Assembly: GCA_030452125.1 (NCBI GenBank)
Contig: JAKDMV010000007.1
Span: 1-49,506, forward strand
DNA length: 49,506 nucleotides
Direction of reading: 5' to 3'
Source: Micrococcaceae bacterium
GTDB lineage: Bacteria > Actinomycetota > Actinomycetes > Actinomycetales > Micrococcaceae
The notes under the pieces were generated by a model. It saw only the letters and a list, made by a program, of their open reading frames with translations. It made no database searches and was not told where the DNA came from. Of this stretch, positions 1-7,902 are shown piece by piece. The position numbers and the translations under genes were made by a program. How positions within the stretch are numbered: position 1 is the stretch's first letter; each line of letters opens with the position of its first letter.

Positions 1-92
1 CACCCCCCGAATCTACTCGACGAGCTGGGCAGGCCCAACCAGACGGTGTCCCCAGGGCACCCCCGGAGCGGGCCTTGACATGGGAACGCCTG

Positions 93-113
93 CCCCGCAA
101 GGCCTTGCTGGGG
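93..113 (+). terminator. GC-rich hairpin, possible terminator of an upstream gene
   Basis: The arms CCCCGCAAGG and CCTTGC(T)GGGG pair with one bulged T and almost no loop. The plus-strand downstream sequence has no U-run, so this is a weak terminator candidate. It could end a gene that lies left of the window. Confidence 0.25.
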
Positions 114-158
114 TGAGAAAAGCCTCAGTGTCATGAAACGATTGGTTGCGGTCCAACC

Positions 159-174
159 CTTGTTTACACACAAG
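159..174. promoter_or_regulatory. Imperfect inverted repeat in the whiB1 upstream region
   Basis: CTTGT and ACAAG arms are separated by six bases. The element sits about 135 bases before the whiB1 start, next to AT-richer sequence (TAACAT at 175-180) that could serve as a -10. It does not match the TGTGA-N6-TCACA CRP site known for mycobacterial whiB1. Operator function is a guess. Confidence 0.2.
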
Positions 175-308
175 TAACATGACAATCTTATGGGGCAGGT
201 GAACGGGAGCATTCGTGAGTGCTCTCTTTTGTGCTGCCACCGCCCCACTCTTCGGATTGACCGTGGTGGGTCGTCCCCCGAAACCTATTCCAAGGAGCAT
301 CAAAAAGC

Positions 309-557
309 ATGGATTGGCGTAGTCGCGCAGCCTGCCTGGACAAAGACCCCGAGTTGTTCTTCCCCGTGGGGAACACCGGACCAGCCTTGCTCCAGATCGA
401 AGAGGCCAAGAGCGTCTGCCGCCGGTGCCCGGTCATCGACACCTGCCTTCAGTGGGCCATCGAATCCGGCCAGGACGCCGGTGTTTGGGGTGGCATGAGC
501 GAAGACGAGCGCCGCGCCCTGAAGCGCCGCGCAGCCCGGGCCCGCCGCGCATCATAG
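309..557 (+). CDS. whiB1: WhiB1-type iron-sulfur transcription factor
   Basis: This 82-residue protein has the full Wbl signature. Four cysteines (C9, C37, C40, C46; C-X2-C-X5-C spacing for the last three) hold a [4Fe-4S] cluster. The turn motif GVWGG is at 58-62, followed by a basic tail (KRRAARARRAS) that contacts DNA. The start MDWR, the stretch ELFFPVGN near residue 16 and SEDERRALKRR after the turn match the WhiB1 subgroup. In mycobacteria WhiB1 is essential, binds the primary sigma factor domain 4 and responds to nitric oxide. The gene is followed by a strong hairpin, so it looks monocistronic. In M. tuberculosis whiB1 is not beside pknL, so this neighbourhood differs. Confidence 0.95.
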   Translation: MDWRSRAACLDKDPELFFPVGNTGPALLQIEEAKSVCRRCPVIDTCLQWAIESGQDAGVWGGMSEDERRALKRRAARARRAS

Positions 558-579
558 CGAGACAGAACCTCTAGCCGTT

Positions 580-620
580 CGGAGGGAGCGAATCCACGGA
601 TTCGCTCCCTCCGGCTGTTT
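580..620 (+). terminator. Rho-independent terminator of whiB1
   Basis: A perfect 16-base inverted repeat (580-595 with 598-613) begins 22 bases after the whiB1 stop and is followed by CTGTTT. The stem is long and GC-rich, with a short T-run. It separates whiB1 from pknL. Confidence 0.8.
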
Positions 621-692
621 AAGGACCTGAGCGTCACCCAACGATTCCGCCTCCCCCGAGCGGATGTCCACGGAAAGGCGCCGGGTTCTGGC

Positions 693-698
693 TACCAT
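693..698 (+). promoter_or_regulatory. Candidate -10 element for a leaderless pknL transcript
   Basis: TACCAT ends six bases before the GTG at 705, which puts the expected transcription start on or next to the start codon. There is no Shine-Dalgarno sequence before that GTG. Leaderless mRNAs starting at GTG or ATG are common in actinobacteria. No good -35 is visible. Confidence 0.4.
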
Positions 699-704
699 CG
701 TGGG

Positions 705-2858
705 GTGAGTGAACACGGAGCCAGTCCCGACCGGGGCACGATGATCGACGGCCGCTATCGCATTGTCGAGCGGTTGGCCGTCGGCGGCATGTCCACGGTC
801 TATCTCGCCACCGACATCCGCCTCGAACGCAACGTGGCGCTGAAGATCCTGCATCCACACTTGGCCGAGGACCCGGTGCTGGTCGAGCGCTTCCGTGCCG
901 AGGCGATCACCGCAGCCGGTTTCTCCCATCCGCATATCGTCGGTGTCCTGGATACCGGCGTCGACGGACACACCGCCTACCTGGCCATGGAGCTCGTCAA
1001 CGGCCATACCCTGCGCGACCTGCTCAAGAGCCAGGGACGCATGGCACCGCGCCAGGCCTTGGCCCTGCTGGACGCGGTCGTCGAGGGCCTGGCCGCGGCA
1101 CACGCTGCAGGCCTGGTCCATCGCGATATCAAGCCGGAAAACGTCCTGCTGTCGAATTCGGGCCAGATCAAACTCGCCGACTTCGGGCTGGCCCGCGCCG
1201 CGAGCAACCAGACCTCCACCGGCAACCTCATCGGCACGGTGGCCTACGTCTCCCCCGAACTCGTCACCGGGGCCCCCGCCGACGCCCGCAGCGACATCTA
1301 CGCCGTGGGCATCATGTTGTACGAGATGCTCACCGGGCGCCAGCCCTTCGTGGCCGAAGCTCCCATTGCCATCGCCTACCAGCATGTCTCCAATGACGTG
1401 CCGGCCCCTTCGCTCCTCCTGCCGAACCTTGCTGCCGACCTCGATGAACTCGTGGAGTTCTGCACCCGCAAGGAACCCGAGGACCGGCCCCAGGATGCCG
1501 AAGCACTCCTGGGCGAGATCCGGCAGATCCGACGGACGCTCACCGATGAGGAACTCGACCAGCCCGTTGTCGATTCCGACGCCCCGGATACCGGGCCGGG
1601 ATCCGCACCCACCCGGATCGTCGGGGCCCCGATGTCCCTGCCGGCCGCCGACGACGGCACGGCCCGGACCGAAGCCATCGGCCAGACCGGCCTTCCGGAT
1701 GGGGCAACCGAGGTGTTGGGCGTCCCAGACAACGCCACCAGCGTCATTTCAACGCCTGCAGGAGCGACACAGGCACTGCCCCGATACAACGATTCCACCG
1801 ATACCGGAGAACAACCCGCCCTCGACTCCGCGTCCGGAGCCGGCCGGTCGAAGCAGGCCATGCTGTCCCGGCGGGCCCGTGAACGCCAGACCCGCAAGGA
1901 GGCCAAAAACTCCCGCCGGCAGTGGGCGCGTGAAGCACAGAAACCCCGGGAGAGCCTTGCTTCCCCCTCGTCTCGACGACGTGGTTGGATCCTGGGCATC
2001 ATACTTTTCCTGGTGACCGCGCTGGTGGCCACCGCAGCCTGGTTCTTCGGGATGGGCCCCGGTTCACCGGTGCAGATCCCCCAGCTCAGTGGCCAGTCGG
2101 CTGCCTCCGCCCAGCAGGCCCTGGAGGCGGGCCGCGTTTCGTCCAGTGCGACCCGGGTCTTCGACGACGAGATCAAGAAGGGCCTGGTGGTTGGTTCCGA
2201 ACCGGAAGCGGGGACCACCATCCGCCGCTACCAGTCAGTCGAGCTCCTGATCTCCAAAGGTCCGGAGCTTTTTGCGGTGCCCAACGTGGTCGGGCTGGAG
2301 GAATCGACCGCCCAAAAAGCCCTGAAGGACGCCGAGGTCGTGCCGGGGAAGGCCAAGAAGGAGTACGACGAATCGATCGCCGCCGGTCAGGTCGTTTCGC
2401 AGAAGCCGAAGCCGGAGTCGAAGGTGCGCCGGGGGACCAAGGTCTCCTACGTGGTCTCCCGTGGTCGGGCCCCCGTCAAGGTCCCCGACGTCACCGGCCG
2501 CACCGAGAAGGACGCCAAAGCCACGTTGAAGGACGCGGGCCTGGAACCGGAGGTGTCAGGCAAGGAATTCGACAAGAAGGTCGACAAGGGGATCGTCATT
2601 TCGCAGGAGCCCTCCTCCGGAAAGGCCAAGCGGGGAACGACCGTCACCTTCGCCGTTTCCAAGGGACCGCGGATGGTCGAGGTGCCCAAGGTGCGCGGCA
2701 AGCAGTTGGAGAAGGCCGAGAAGATCCTCAAAGACGCCGGCTTCGAGGTCGAGATCAACGAAGGCAGCTTCGGCATCATCTTCGGCACGGTGGCCACGCA
2801 GGACCCGTCCTCCGGCGAACTCCCCGAAGGGTCCACGGTGACCCTCGGGGTCGTCTGA
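705..2858 (+). CDS. pknL: PknL-type Ser/Thr protein kinase with four PASTA domains
   Basis: This is a membrane-anchored eukaryotic-type kinase of 717 residues. The kinase domain spans about 18-280, with a Gly-rich loop (LAVGGMS near 24-30), ATP lysine K47, catalytic HRD (H139-D141), DFG (159-161) and SPE (183-185). A linker of ~150 residues rich in Thr, Pro and Ala and then basic (several Thr as possible phosphosites) leads to one membrane helix near 427-450. Four extracellular PASTA repeats follow (about 455-523, 524-590, 591-657, 658-717), which in this family bind cell-wall muropeptides. Position next to aroG and a PlsC-type acyltransferase matches the pknL locus (Rv2176-Rv2178c-Rv2182c). 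Corynebacterial PknL has PASTA domains, mycobacterial PknL does not. The start is a GTG that looks leaderless; an ATG at residue 13 is less likely but possible. Confidence 0.92.
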   Translation: MSEHGASPDRGTMIDGRYRIVERLAVGGMSTVYLATDIRLERNVALKILHPHLAEDPVLVERFRAEAITAAGFSHPHIVGVLDTGVDGHTAYLAMELVNGHTLRDLLKSQGRMAPRQALALLDAVVEGLAAAHAAGLVHRDIKPENVLLSNSGQIKLADFGLARAASNQTSTGNLIGTVAYVSPELVTGAPADARSDIYAVGIMLYEMLTGRQPFVAEAPIAIAYQHVSNDVPAPSLLLPNLAADLDELVEFCTRKEPEDRPQDAEALLGEIRQIRRTLTDEELDQPVVDSDAPDTGPGSAPTRIVGAPMSLPAADDGTARTEAIGQTGLPDGATEVLGVPDNATSVISTPAGATQALPRYNDSTDTGEQPALDSASGAGRSKQAMLSRRARERQTRKEAKNSRRQWAREAQKPRESLASPSSRRRGWILGIILFLVTALVATAAWFFGMGPGSPVQIPQLSGQSAASAQQALEAGRVSSSATRVFDDEIKKGLVVGSEPEAGTTIRRYQSVELLISKGPELFAVPNVVGLEESTAQKALKDAEVVPGKAKKEYDESIAAGQVVSQKPKPESKVRRGTKVSYVVSRGRAPVKVPDVTGRTEKDAKATLKDAGLEPEVSGKEFDKKVDKGIVISQEPSSGKAKRGTTVTFAVSKGPRMVEVPKVRGKQLEKAEKILKDAGFEVEINEGSFGIIFGTVATQDPSSGELPEGSTVTLGVV

Positions 2859-2888
2859 GCCACCCCGCCCGCTCGATCCTCCAACGAC

Positions 2889-2924
2889 AAGGCCACGTCC
2901 GGGGTCTTCCCCGGGCGTGGCCTT
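2889..2924. terminator. Bidirectional terminator between pknL and aroG
   Basis: The arms AAGGCCACGTCCGGGG and CCCCGGGCGTGGCCTT pair with one G-T wobble around the loop TCTT. The hairpin lies between convergent genes. Each arm ends in AA/TT, so it could serve both strands. Confidence 0.7.
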
Positions 2925-2947
2925 CGTCGTGTGGCGCTTCAGGTCGA

Positions 2948-4348
2948 TCAGTCGGTGCGCGGCTTGCGCTCGGCCAATGCGCCGGCCACCAGGAACGCCA
3001 TCTCCAGGGACTGCCGGTGGTTCAACCGCGGATCGCAGACGGATTCGTAGAGATCGTCGAACTGGTCGGCGCGGATCGGGTCGGCACCGCCGAGGCATTC
3101 GGCCACGTCGTCACCGGTCATCTCCACATGCAGTCCGCCGGCGTAGGTGCCCAACGAGTTGTGGACATCGAAGAAGCCCCGCACCTCGTCCATGACGTCA
3201 TCGAACTTCCGGGTCTTGTAGCCGTTCTCGCTGGTCACCGTGTTGCCGTGCATCGGGTCGGTGACCCAGAGGACCTGGGCCCCGGAGGCGGTGACCTTCT
3301 CCACGAGGTCCGGAAGCTTCTCGCGGATATTCTTCGCCCCCATGCGGGTGATGAACGTCAGCCGGCCCGGCTCGCGGTTCGGGTCCAGTTTCTCCACCAG
3401 GGCCAGGGCATCCTCGGGCGTCGTGTTCGGGCCCAACTTGACCCCCAACGGGTTGCGCACCCGGGAAAGGAAATCGACGTGGGCGCTGTCGAGCTGCCGC
3501 GTCCGCTCCCCAATCCAGAGGAAGTGCCCGGAGGTGTCGTAGGGCTGGCCCGTGCGCGAGTCCGTGCGGGTCAAGGCCCGTTCGTAATCCAACAGGAGGG
3601 CCTCGTGGCTGGCAAAGAACTCGGTGGTCTTCAGTGCTTCGAAGTCTGCACCGCAGGCGTCCATGAACCGCACCGCGCGGTCGATTTCGGCAGCCAGCGA
3701 CTCGTACTGGCTGTGGGCCGGGTTGGCCCGGAAGCCCTTGTTCCAATGATGCACGCTGCGCAGGTCGGCAAATCCGCCCTGGGTGAAGGCGCGGATGAGG
3801 TTCAACGTGGCGGCCGAGGTGTTGTAGGCCTTGACCATCCGGGCCGGGTCATGACGGCGGGACTCGGGGGTGAACTCGAACCCGTTGACGATGTCACCGC
3901 GGAACGCCGGCAAGGTGACCCCCTCGCGGGTCTCCGAATCCGAGGAGCGCGGCTTGGCGAACTGCCCGGCCATGCGCCCCATCTTCACCACGGGCATCGA
4001 GGCGCCATAGGTCAGGACGACGGACATCTGCAGGATCGTCTTCACCCGGGCGCTAATGCGGTCGGCGGTTGCCCCGGCAAAGGTCTCGGCGCAATCGCCC
4101 CCTTGCAGCAGGAAGGCATGGCCCTGGGCCGCGGCGGCCAGCCGCTCGCGCAGGATGTCCACTTCTCCGGCGAAGACCAACGGCGGCAGGGAGGCCAGCT
4201 CGTCGACTGCCTTCGTATATTCCGGGCCGGACCACGTGGGCTGCTGTGAAATCGGGAGCTCGCGCCAGGCGTCGAGGCCGGGATCGGCAGCGGGCCCGGG
4301 GATGGGCTGGTGGAACGGGGCGGAAGTCTGGGTCGAATCAGTCACCAA
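2948..4348 (-). CDS. aroG: Class II 3-deoxy-7-phosphoheptulonate (DAHP) synthase
   Basis: First enzyme of the shikimate pathway: phosphoenolpyruvate plus erythrose 4-phosphate to DAHP in the cytosol. The 466-residue length and sequence are typical of the plant/actinobacterial class II enzymes. Visible signatures include HAFLLQGGDCAETF near 100, GRMAGQFAKPRS, NPLGVKLGPNTTPE and WVTDPMHGNT, which form the PEP and metal site. It lies downstream of the acyltransferase gene on the same strand with a 100-base gap, and convergent to pknL. This arrangement is kept in mycobacteria (aroG, Rv2178c). In M. tuberculosis the homologue is feedback-inhibited by aromatic amino acids and activates chorismate mutase; tyrA elsewhere in this window uses the pathway's product. 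Confidence 0.95.
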   Translation of the reverse strand: MVTDSTQTSAPFHQPIPGPAADPGLDAWRELPISQQPTWSGPEYTKAVDELASLPPLVFAGEVDILRERLAAAAQGHAFLLQGGDCAETFAGATADRISARVKTILQMSVVLTYGASMPVVKMGRMAGQFAKPRSSDSETREGVTLPAFRGDIVNGFEFTPESRRHDPARMVKAYNTSAATLNLIRAFTQGGFADLRSVHHWNKGFRANPAHSQYESLAAEIDRAVRFMDACGADFEALKTTEFFASHEALLLDYERALTRTDSRTGQPYDTSGHFLWIGERTRQLDSAHVDFLSRVRNPLGVKLGPNTTPEDALALVEKLDPNREPGRLTFITRMGAKNIREKLPDLVEKVTASGAQVLWVTDPMHGNTVTSENGYKTRKFDDVMDEVRGFFDVHNSLGTYAGGLHVEMTGDDVAECLGGADPIRADQFDDLYESVCDPRLNHRQSLEMAFLVAGALAERKPRTD

Positions 4349-4448
4349 CCCAGCGTATCCGGGTCGTGGGCCGGCACCCTATTCGCGGCGTAAAGTTTCG
4401 TTTCGGCCGGTCATCCGGGGCAGGACGGTACTGCCGCCCGACCACCGC

Positions 4449-5387
4449 TCACGCCGGGTTGGAGTTGCCGTTCTTCCCGGGATCCCCGGGTAGTCCGGTG
4501 TCGCTGGGAGCATCGTCGTCGTCCGCCTGGCCGGTCCCCGTGGTCTGCTCCGCTGCCGGGGGCTCCTCCGTGGTATCGCCGTCCGCCCCGTCCTTGGGGG
4601 TACGGATGTGTTCGACCTCCTTCTTGGCGGCGTCCACCGTGGCCCGGACCTGGGCGCGGGCGTTCTCCGCCAGGGCCTCACGGGCCGCCTTGCGCTCGGC
4701 AAGCCGATCGGCAGTGATCCTGGCCTTCACGGAGGCGGCGTAGGAGTCGACGTATTCCTGGCCGGAGAGGCGCATCAGGGCGTACATGATCTCGTCGGTG
4801 ACCGAGCGCTGGACGAAGCGGTCGTCCTCCATCCCCTCGTAGCGGGAGAAATCCAGTGGTTCGCCCACGATCAGCCCGACCCGTCGGATGTTCGGTACCG
4901 TCTTGCCGATCGGCTGGACCTTGTCGGTGCCGATCATGGCGACCGGGATGACCGGGACGCCGGTGGCCAGGGCCAGCTTGGCAACCCCGACCTTGCCCCG
5001 GTAGAGGCGCCCGTCGGGGCTGCGGGTGCCCTCCGGGTAGATGCCCAACAGGTTCCCGTCCAGCAGGGCCTGCTCCCCCGCCCCCAGCGAGTTCGCCGAG
5101 GCGGCACCCCCGGAACGATCCATCGGCAGCTGGTTGGAGAGGCGGAAGAACAAGGCAGTGAGCTTGCCCTTGATGCCCTTGCCGGTGAAATATTCCATTT
5201 TGGCCAGGAAGACGACCGGACGGTCCACCGCCACGGGCAGGAAGATCGAGTCGGAGACCGAGAGATGGTTGCTGGCCAGGATCGCGCCACCTTCGGCAGG
5301 GATGTTGTCCATGCCCTTGACCCACGGCCGGAACAGCAGGTTGGTCAGCGGTGCAATGAGCAGCCGCTTCATGATCCAATAAAACAC
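4449..5387 (-). CDS. PlsC-family 1-acylglycerol-3-phosphate O-acyltransferase
   Basis: This enzyme acylates lysophosphatidic acid or a related lysophospholipid at the membrane. The N-terminus is hydrophobic. The catalytic HX4D motif is NHLSVSD (His 41, Asp 46 in the chosen frame) and the glycerophosphate-binding motif is YPEGTRS. The last ~65 residues are acidic, rich in Asp, Gly, Pro and Thr, and probably disordered. I chose the GTG at 5387 (312 residues) because GGAAGG lies nine bases upstream; the ATG at 5372 is the alternative. Longer upstream starts would overlap the divergent esterase gene. The M. tuberculosis relative in the same locus is Rv2182c. The acyl specificity cannot be read from sequence. 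Confidence 0.88.
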   Translation of the reverse strand: MFYWIMKRLLIAPLTNLLFRPWVKGMDNIPAEGGAILASNHLSVSDSIFLPVAVDRPVVFLAKMEYFTGKGIKGKLTALFFRLSNQLPMDRSGGAASANSLGAGEQALLDGNLLGIYPEGTRSPDGRLYRGKVGVAKLALATGVPVIPVAMIGTDKVQPIGKTVPNIRRVGLIVGEPLDFSRYEGMEDDRFVQRSVTDEIMYALMRLSGQEYVDSYAASVKARITADRLAERKAAREALAENARAQVRATVDAAKKEVEHIRTPKDGADGDTTEEPPAAEQTTGTGQADDDDAPSDTGLPGDPGKNGNSNPA

Positions 5388-5511
5388 GTGTGGGAGCCTT
5401 CCGCCGGGCAGGTCGTCGGGCGCCCGCCTCGCACGGACCCCATGTCGGTTACGCTCTACTCTAGGCACATATCCACCCCGGGGCACGATCCCCGGCCTGC
5501 TTGGGAGCGCT

Positions 5512-6300
5512 ATGGAATTCTCGGCAACGGCCCCCTCCGACGCGGCTGAAGGCTTCCGGGTCCGCGGCGGCAACGGTGATGCGGTCCTGGTCATCCACGG
5601 TTTCACCTCCACCCCGCGCAGCATGCGCCCCTGGGCCGACGCCCTTCTGGCGGGCGGCTACACGGTCTCCTTGCCGGTGCTGCCCGGGCATGGGACCAGC
5701 TGGCAGGAACTGGCCCGGACCCCCCGTTCCGCGTGGACGGCGGCCGTCGAGGCCGAATTCGATCTCCTGGCCGCCGCCCACCGCAAGGTCTTCGTCGTCG
5801 GACTGTCCATGGGCGGGACGCTGGCCCTGCATCTGGGCATTGAACGCCGACCCGCGGGGCTCGCCCTGGTCAACCCCGCCCTGAGCATGGTGGACCGCAC
5901 CGCGGCCCTGGCCGGGATCCTGAAACGGTTCGTCCCCTCGGTGCCGGCCATCGCCAACGACATCGCCCGCCCCGGCCAGGACGAGGGGGCCTACCCACGG
6001 ACCCCGGTGGCCGCGGTGCACGAGCTGCGTCGGCTCATCCGCACCACCCGGAAGAATCTGGAAGCGATCCAGGCCCCGGTGTTCGTCTTCCGCTCGGTGG
6101 TGGACCATGTGGTCTCCGAACCGGGGTTGGATCTGCTGCGGCGCGAGCTGGTCGGCATGCACCCTTCCGGGGTGCCGCGGCTGCAATTGAGGTATCTGGA
6201 ACGCAGCCTGCACGTGGCGACCCTTGATTACGACGCCGCAGCGATCTTCGAGGGCTCGCTCGCCTTCTTCGACGCGTTGGGAGGTCATGCCCATGGCTGA
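5512..6300 (+). CDS. Alpha/beta-hydrolase, carboxylesterase or monoacylglycerol lipase
   Basis: A soluble 262-residue alpha/beta-hydrolase. The oxyanion-hole motif HGF lies at 29-31 and the nucleophile elbow GLSMGG holds Ser99. Asp198 (SVVDHV) and His234 (RSLHVAT) complete a triad with spacing like that of Est30-type carboxylesterases and bacterial monoacylglycerol lipases. GGGAG precedes the ATG by a few bases. It is divergent from the acyltransferase gene and overlaps the next gene by eight bases, so the two downstream genes are probably co-translated. Next to an acyltransferase and an acyl-CoA synthetase, a role in lipid or ester turnover is plausible. The substrate is unknown. Confidence 0.85.
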   Translation: MEFSATAPSDAAEGFRVRGGNGDAVLVIHGFTSTPRSMRPWADALLAGGYTVSLPVLPGHGTSWQELARTPRSAWTAAVEAEFDLLAAAHRKVFVVGLSMGGTLALHLGIERRPAGLALVNPALSMVDRTAALAGILKRFVPSVPAIANDIARPGQDEGAYPRTPVAAVHELRRLIRTTRKNLEAIQAPVFVFRSVVDHVVSEPGLDLLRRELVGMHPSGVPRLQLRYLERSLHVATLDYDAAAIFEGSLAFFDALGGHAHG

Positions 6301-6748
6301 TGACAACGCCCGCTCCCCCCGGGACCGGGCCGCCGACGAGGCCGCCTGGCAGGATCTGGTCAGCCGGCTCGACGACGTCGGGATGGATGTCGATCCGGAA
6401 GCCGAGGCCGCCGATCCACCGGGCCCGACCCCGGATCCCCTCGACGAGCCGGTTCCCCTGCTCCGCCCGGCCGGTGGGCCGCGGGACTACGAACTGCTCG
6501 AGGAGCCCGAGGAGGATTGGACCCCGGAAGATCCTCCGGCCCTGGGCTCGGGCAATCCGCTGACCGTGCTGGCCTGGACCTGTGCCGCCGGAGCACCGAT
6601 CGCCCTGTTGCTTCTGGCCATCCTGTGGCGTTCGGCGCCGATGGGCGTCTGGCTGACCCTGTGCGTGGCTTTCGTGGCCGCCGCCGGTTATCTGGCCTTC
6701 AGGCTCCCGCGCCACCGGCAGGACGGCGATAACGGCGCCAGGGTCTGA
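6293..6748 (+). CDS. Small membrane protein of unknown function
   Basis: A 151-residue protein that I do not recognise by family. The first ~80 residues are acidic and Pro-rich, probably disordered and cytoplasmic. Two hydrophobic segments follow (LAWTCAAGAPIALLLLAILW near 100-120, and a second near 124-145), then a short basic tail. GGGAGG at 6279-6284 is eight bases before the ATG at 6293; the ATG at 6287 is only two bases away and was rejected. It overlaps the end of the esterase gene by eight bases. Similar two-helix proteins with acidic N-termini accompany this esterase in related actinobacteria, as far as I recall. No function is assigned. Confidence 0.75.
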   Translation: MADDNARSPRDRAADEAAWQDLVSRLDDVGMDVDPEAEAADPPGPTPDPLDEPVPLLRPAGGPRDYELLEEPEEDWTPEDPPALGSGNPLTVLAWTCAAGAPIALLLLAILWRSAPMGVWLTLCVAFVAAAGYLAFRLPRHRQDGDNGARV

Positions 6749-6781
6749 CCCCTGCCCGGGGACGGCACGGCCCCGCGGTCG

Positions 6782-7762
6782 TCACCCTCGGCTCGGGGCG
6801 GCTTCCTGCCGGGCGAGGTCGGCGGCTCCGATCAGCCCGGCGTCGGCCCCCAGCCCCGCCTGCCGGATGCCGGCGAACGGCCGGTAGCCCCGTCCGGTGA
6901 GGTTCTTCCGGTACGATGTCTCGGCTTCCTCGAGCAACCGGGTGGAGGCAGATCCCAGCCCCCCACCGATGACGAAGGTCCCCGGATCCAAGGCGGCGGC
7001 CAGATTGGCCAGGCCCAGCCCCAGCCACTGGCCGGCATCGATGATCAGCTCCTGGCAGGCAGGATCCCCGGCCGCTGCCAGCTCGGTCACCAACGACCCG
7101 TTGATGGCCTCCACGTCCCCTTCCACGGCGTCCAGCAGCGTGTGGGCCACCGGCGAGTTGGCCCGGGCTATTTCACGGCCTTCACGCCCCAGGGCGTTGC
7201 CGGAGGCATATTGTTCCCAGCAACCGCGGTTCCCGCATTCGCAGCGGTGGCCTCCGGGTTGGATGACCTGGTGGCCGAATTCCCCGGCCAACCCGAACCG
7301 GCCCCGGCGCAGCCGTCCCCCGGCGACCAGCGCACCGCCGATCCCGGTGCCCAGGGTCAGGCACACCAGGTTCGGTTCACCCTGCCCGGCCCCGAAACGA
7401 TATTCCGCCCAGCCGGCCGCGTCGGCGTCGTTGACCACGCAGACCGTCCCGCCGAGCACGGTGGCCAGCCGGTCGCGCAGGGGTTCGTTGCGCCAGGCCA
7501 GATGCGGGCTGAAGAGCACGGTGCCCGTCTCGGGATTCATCCAGCCGGCTGCCCCGACGCCGATCGGGGCCCGGGGGGCGAAGCGGCGGAGGCCGGCCAC
7601 CAGGTCCAGCACTGCCAGTTCGACGTCCTGGGGGCTCGATCCGGGGGTCGAACGCCGGTCGCGGTGCAGGAGGTTCCCCGCCCCGTCGACCACGCCACCG
7701 GCGATCTTCGTGCCGCCGATGTCCAGCCCGATGGCCTGGTCCGCTGCCGGTGCCGTACCCAT
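6782..7762 (-). CDS. glkA: ROK-family glucokinase
   Basis: This cytosolic sugar kinase (326 residues) phosphorylates glucose or a close relative with ATP. It starts with the phosphate-binding motif LDIGGTK (13-19). The catalytic Asp is in VNDADAAG (N111, D112), GTGIGGA follows, and the ROK zinc site is formed by H164 and the cysteines of HRCECGNRGC (C174, C176, C181). The ATG at 7762 is preceded by GGGAAGGG at a good distance. ROK glucokinases are the main glucokinases of actinobacteria, and this locus next to aroG, plsC and fadD is typical. Fructokinase or N-acetylglucosamine kinase activity cannot be excluded. It is divergent from the acyl-CoA synthetase gene. Confidence 0.88.
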   Translation of the reverse strand: MGTAPAADQAIGLDIGGTKIAGGVVDGAGNLLHRDRRSTPGSSPQDVELAVLDLVAGLRRFAPRAPIGVGAAGWMNPETGTVLFSPHLAWRNEPLRDRLATVLGGTVCVVNDADAAGWAEYRFGAGQGEPNLVCLTLGTGIGGALVAGGRLRRGRFGLAGEFGHQVIQPGGHRCECGNRGCWEQYASGNALGREGREIARANSPVAHTLLDAVEGDVEAINGSLVTELAAAGDPACQELIIDAGQWLGLGLANLAAALDPGTFVIGGGLGSASTRLLEEAETSYRKNLTGRGYRPFAGIRQAGLGADAGLIGAADLARQEAAPSRG

Positions 7763-7801
7763 GGCGATGCCCTTCCCTGGCCCGATGTTGGCACCATAAG
7801 T

Positions 7802-7860
7802 TACTAGCGAGTAGGTTAGTGATGCAACACACTATGCTTGGATGACGATCCCCATCGTCA
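7802..7860. promoter_or_regulatory. Regulatory region between glkA and fadD with two inverted repeats
   Basis: Two symmetric elements lie in this 140-base intergenic region. TACT-N-GC-N-AGTA is at 7802-7813. TGACGAT-CCCC-ATCGTCA, with perfect seven-base arms, is at 7843-7860. A possible -10, TATGCT, is at 7833-7838 between them. The first resembles a short TetR-type operator; the second would lie at or just after a start from that -10. Either could control acyl-CoA synthetase expression. Assignment to a regulator is inference. Confidence 0.4.
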
Positions 7861-7902
7861 GATGTCCAATCTGAATAGCCTACTGAAGTAGAGGAGCACA
7901 TC

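Larger units (their letters stand above)
1..308. other. Non-coding stretch upstream of whiB1
   Basis: I see no convincing gene here. The first ~75 bases are open on the plus strand and could be the tail of a truncated gene, but they are too short to judge. The remainder holds a GC-rich hairpin (93-113), an imperfect inverted repeat (159-174) and the long leader of whiB1. A ribosome binding site AAGGAG lies about ten bases before the whiB1 ATG. The promoter must lie in this interval, but no strong -35/-10 pair stands out. Confidence 0.5.

Noticed and set aside
1..78. Tail of an upstream gene on the plus strand
   Set aside because: Only 25 codons are visible, ending in TGA at 76-78. They show no recognisable motif, so no gene is called.
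1985..4249. A 754-codon open frame running through pknL and antisense to aroG
   Set aside because: It covers the PASTA region in another frame and the complement of aroG. Its composition is biased and no motif is visible.
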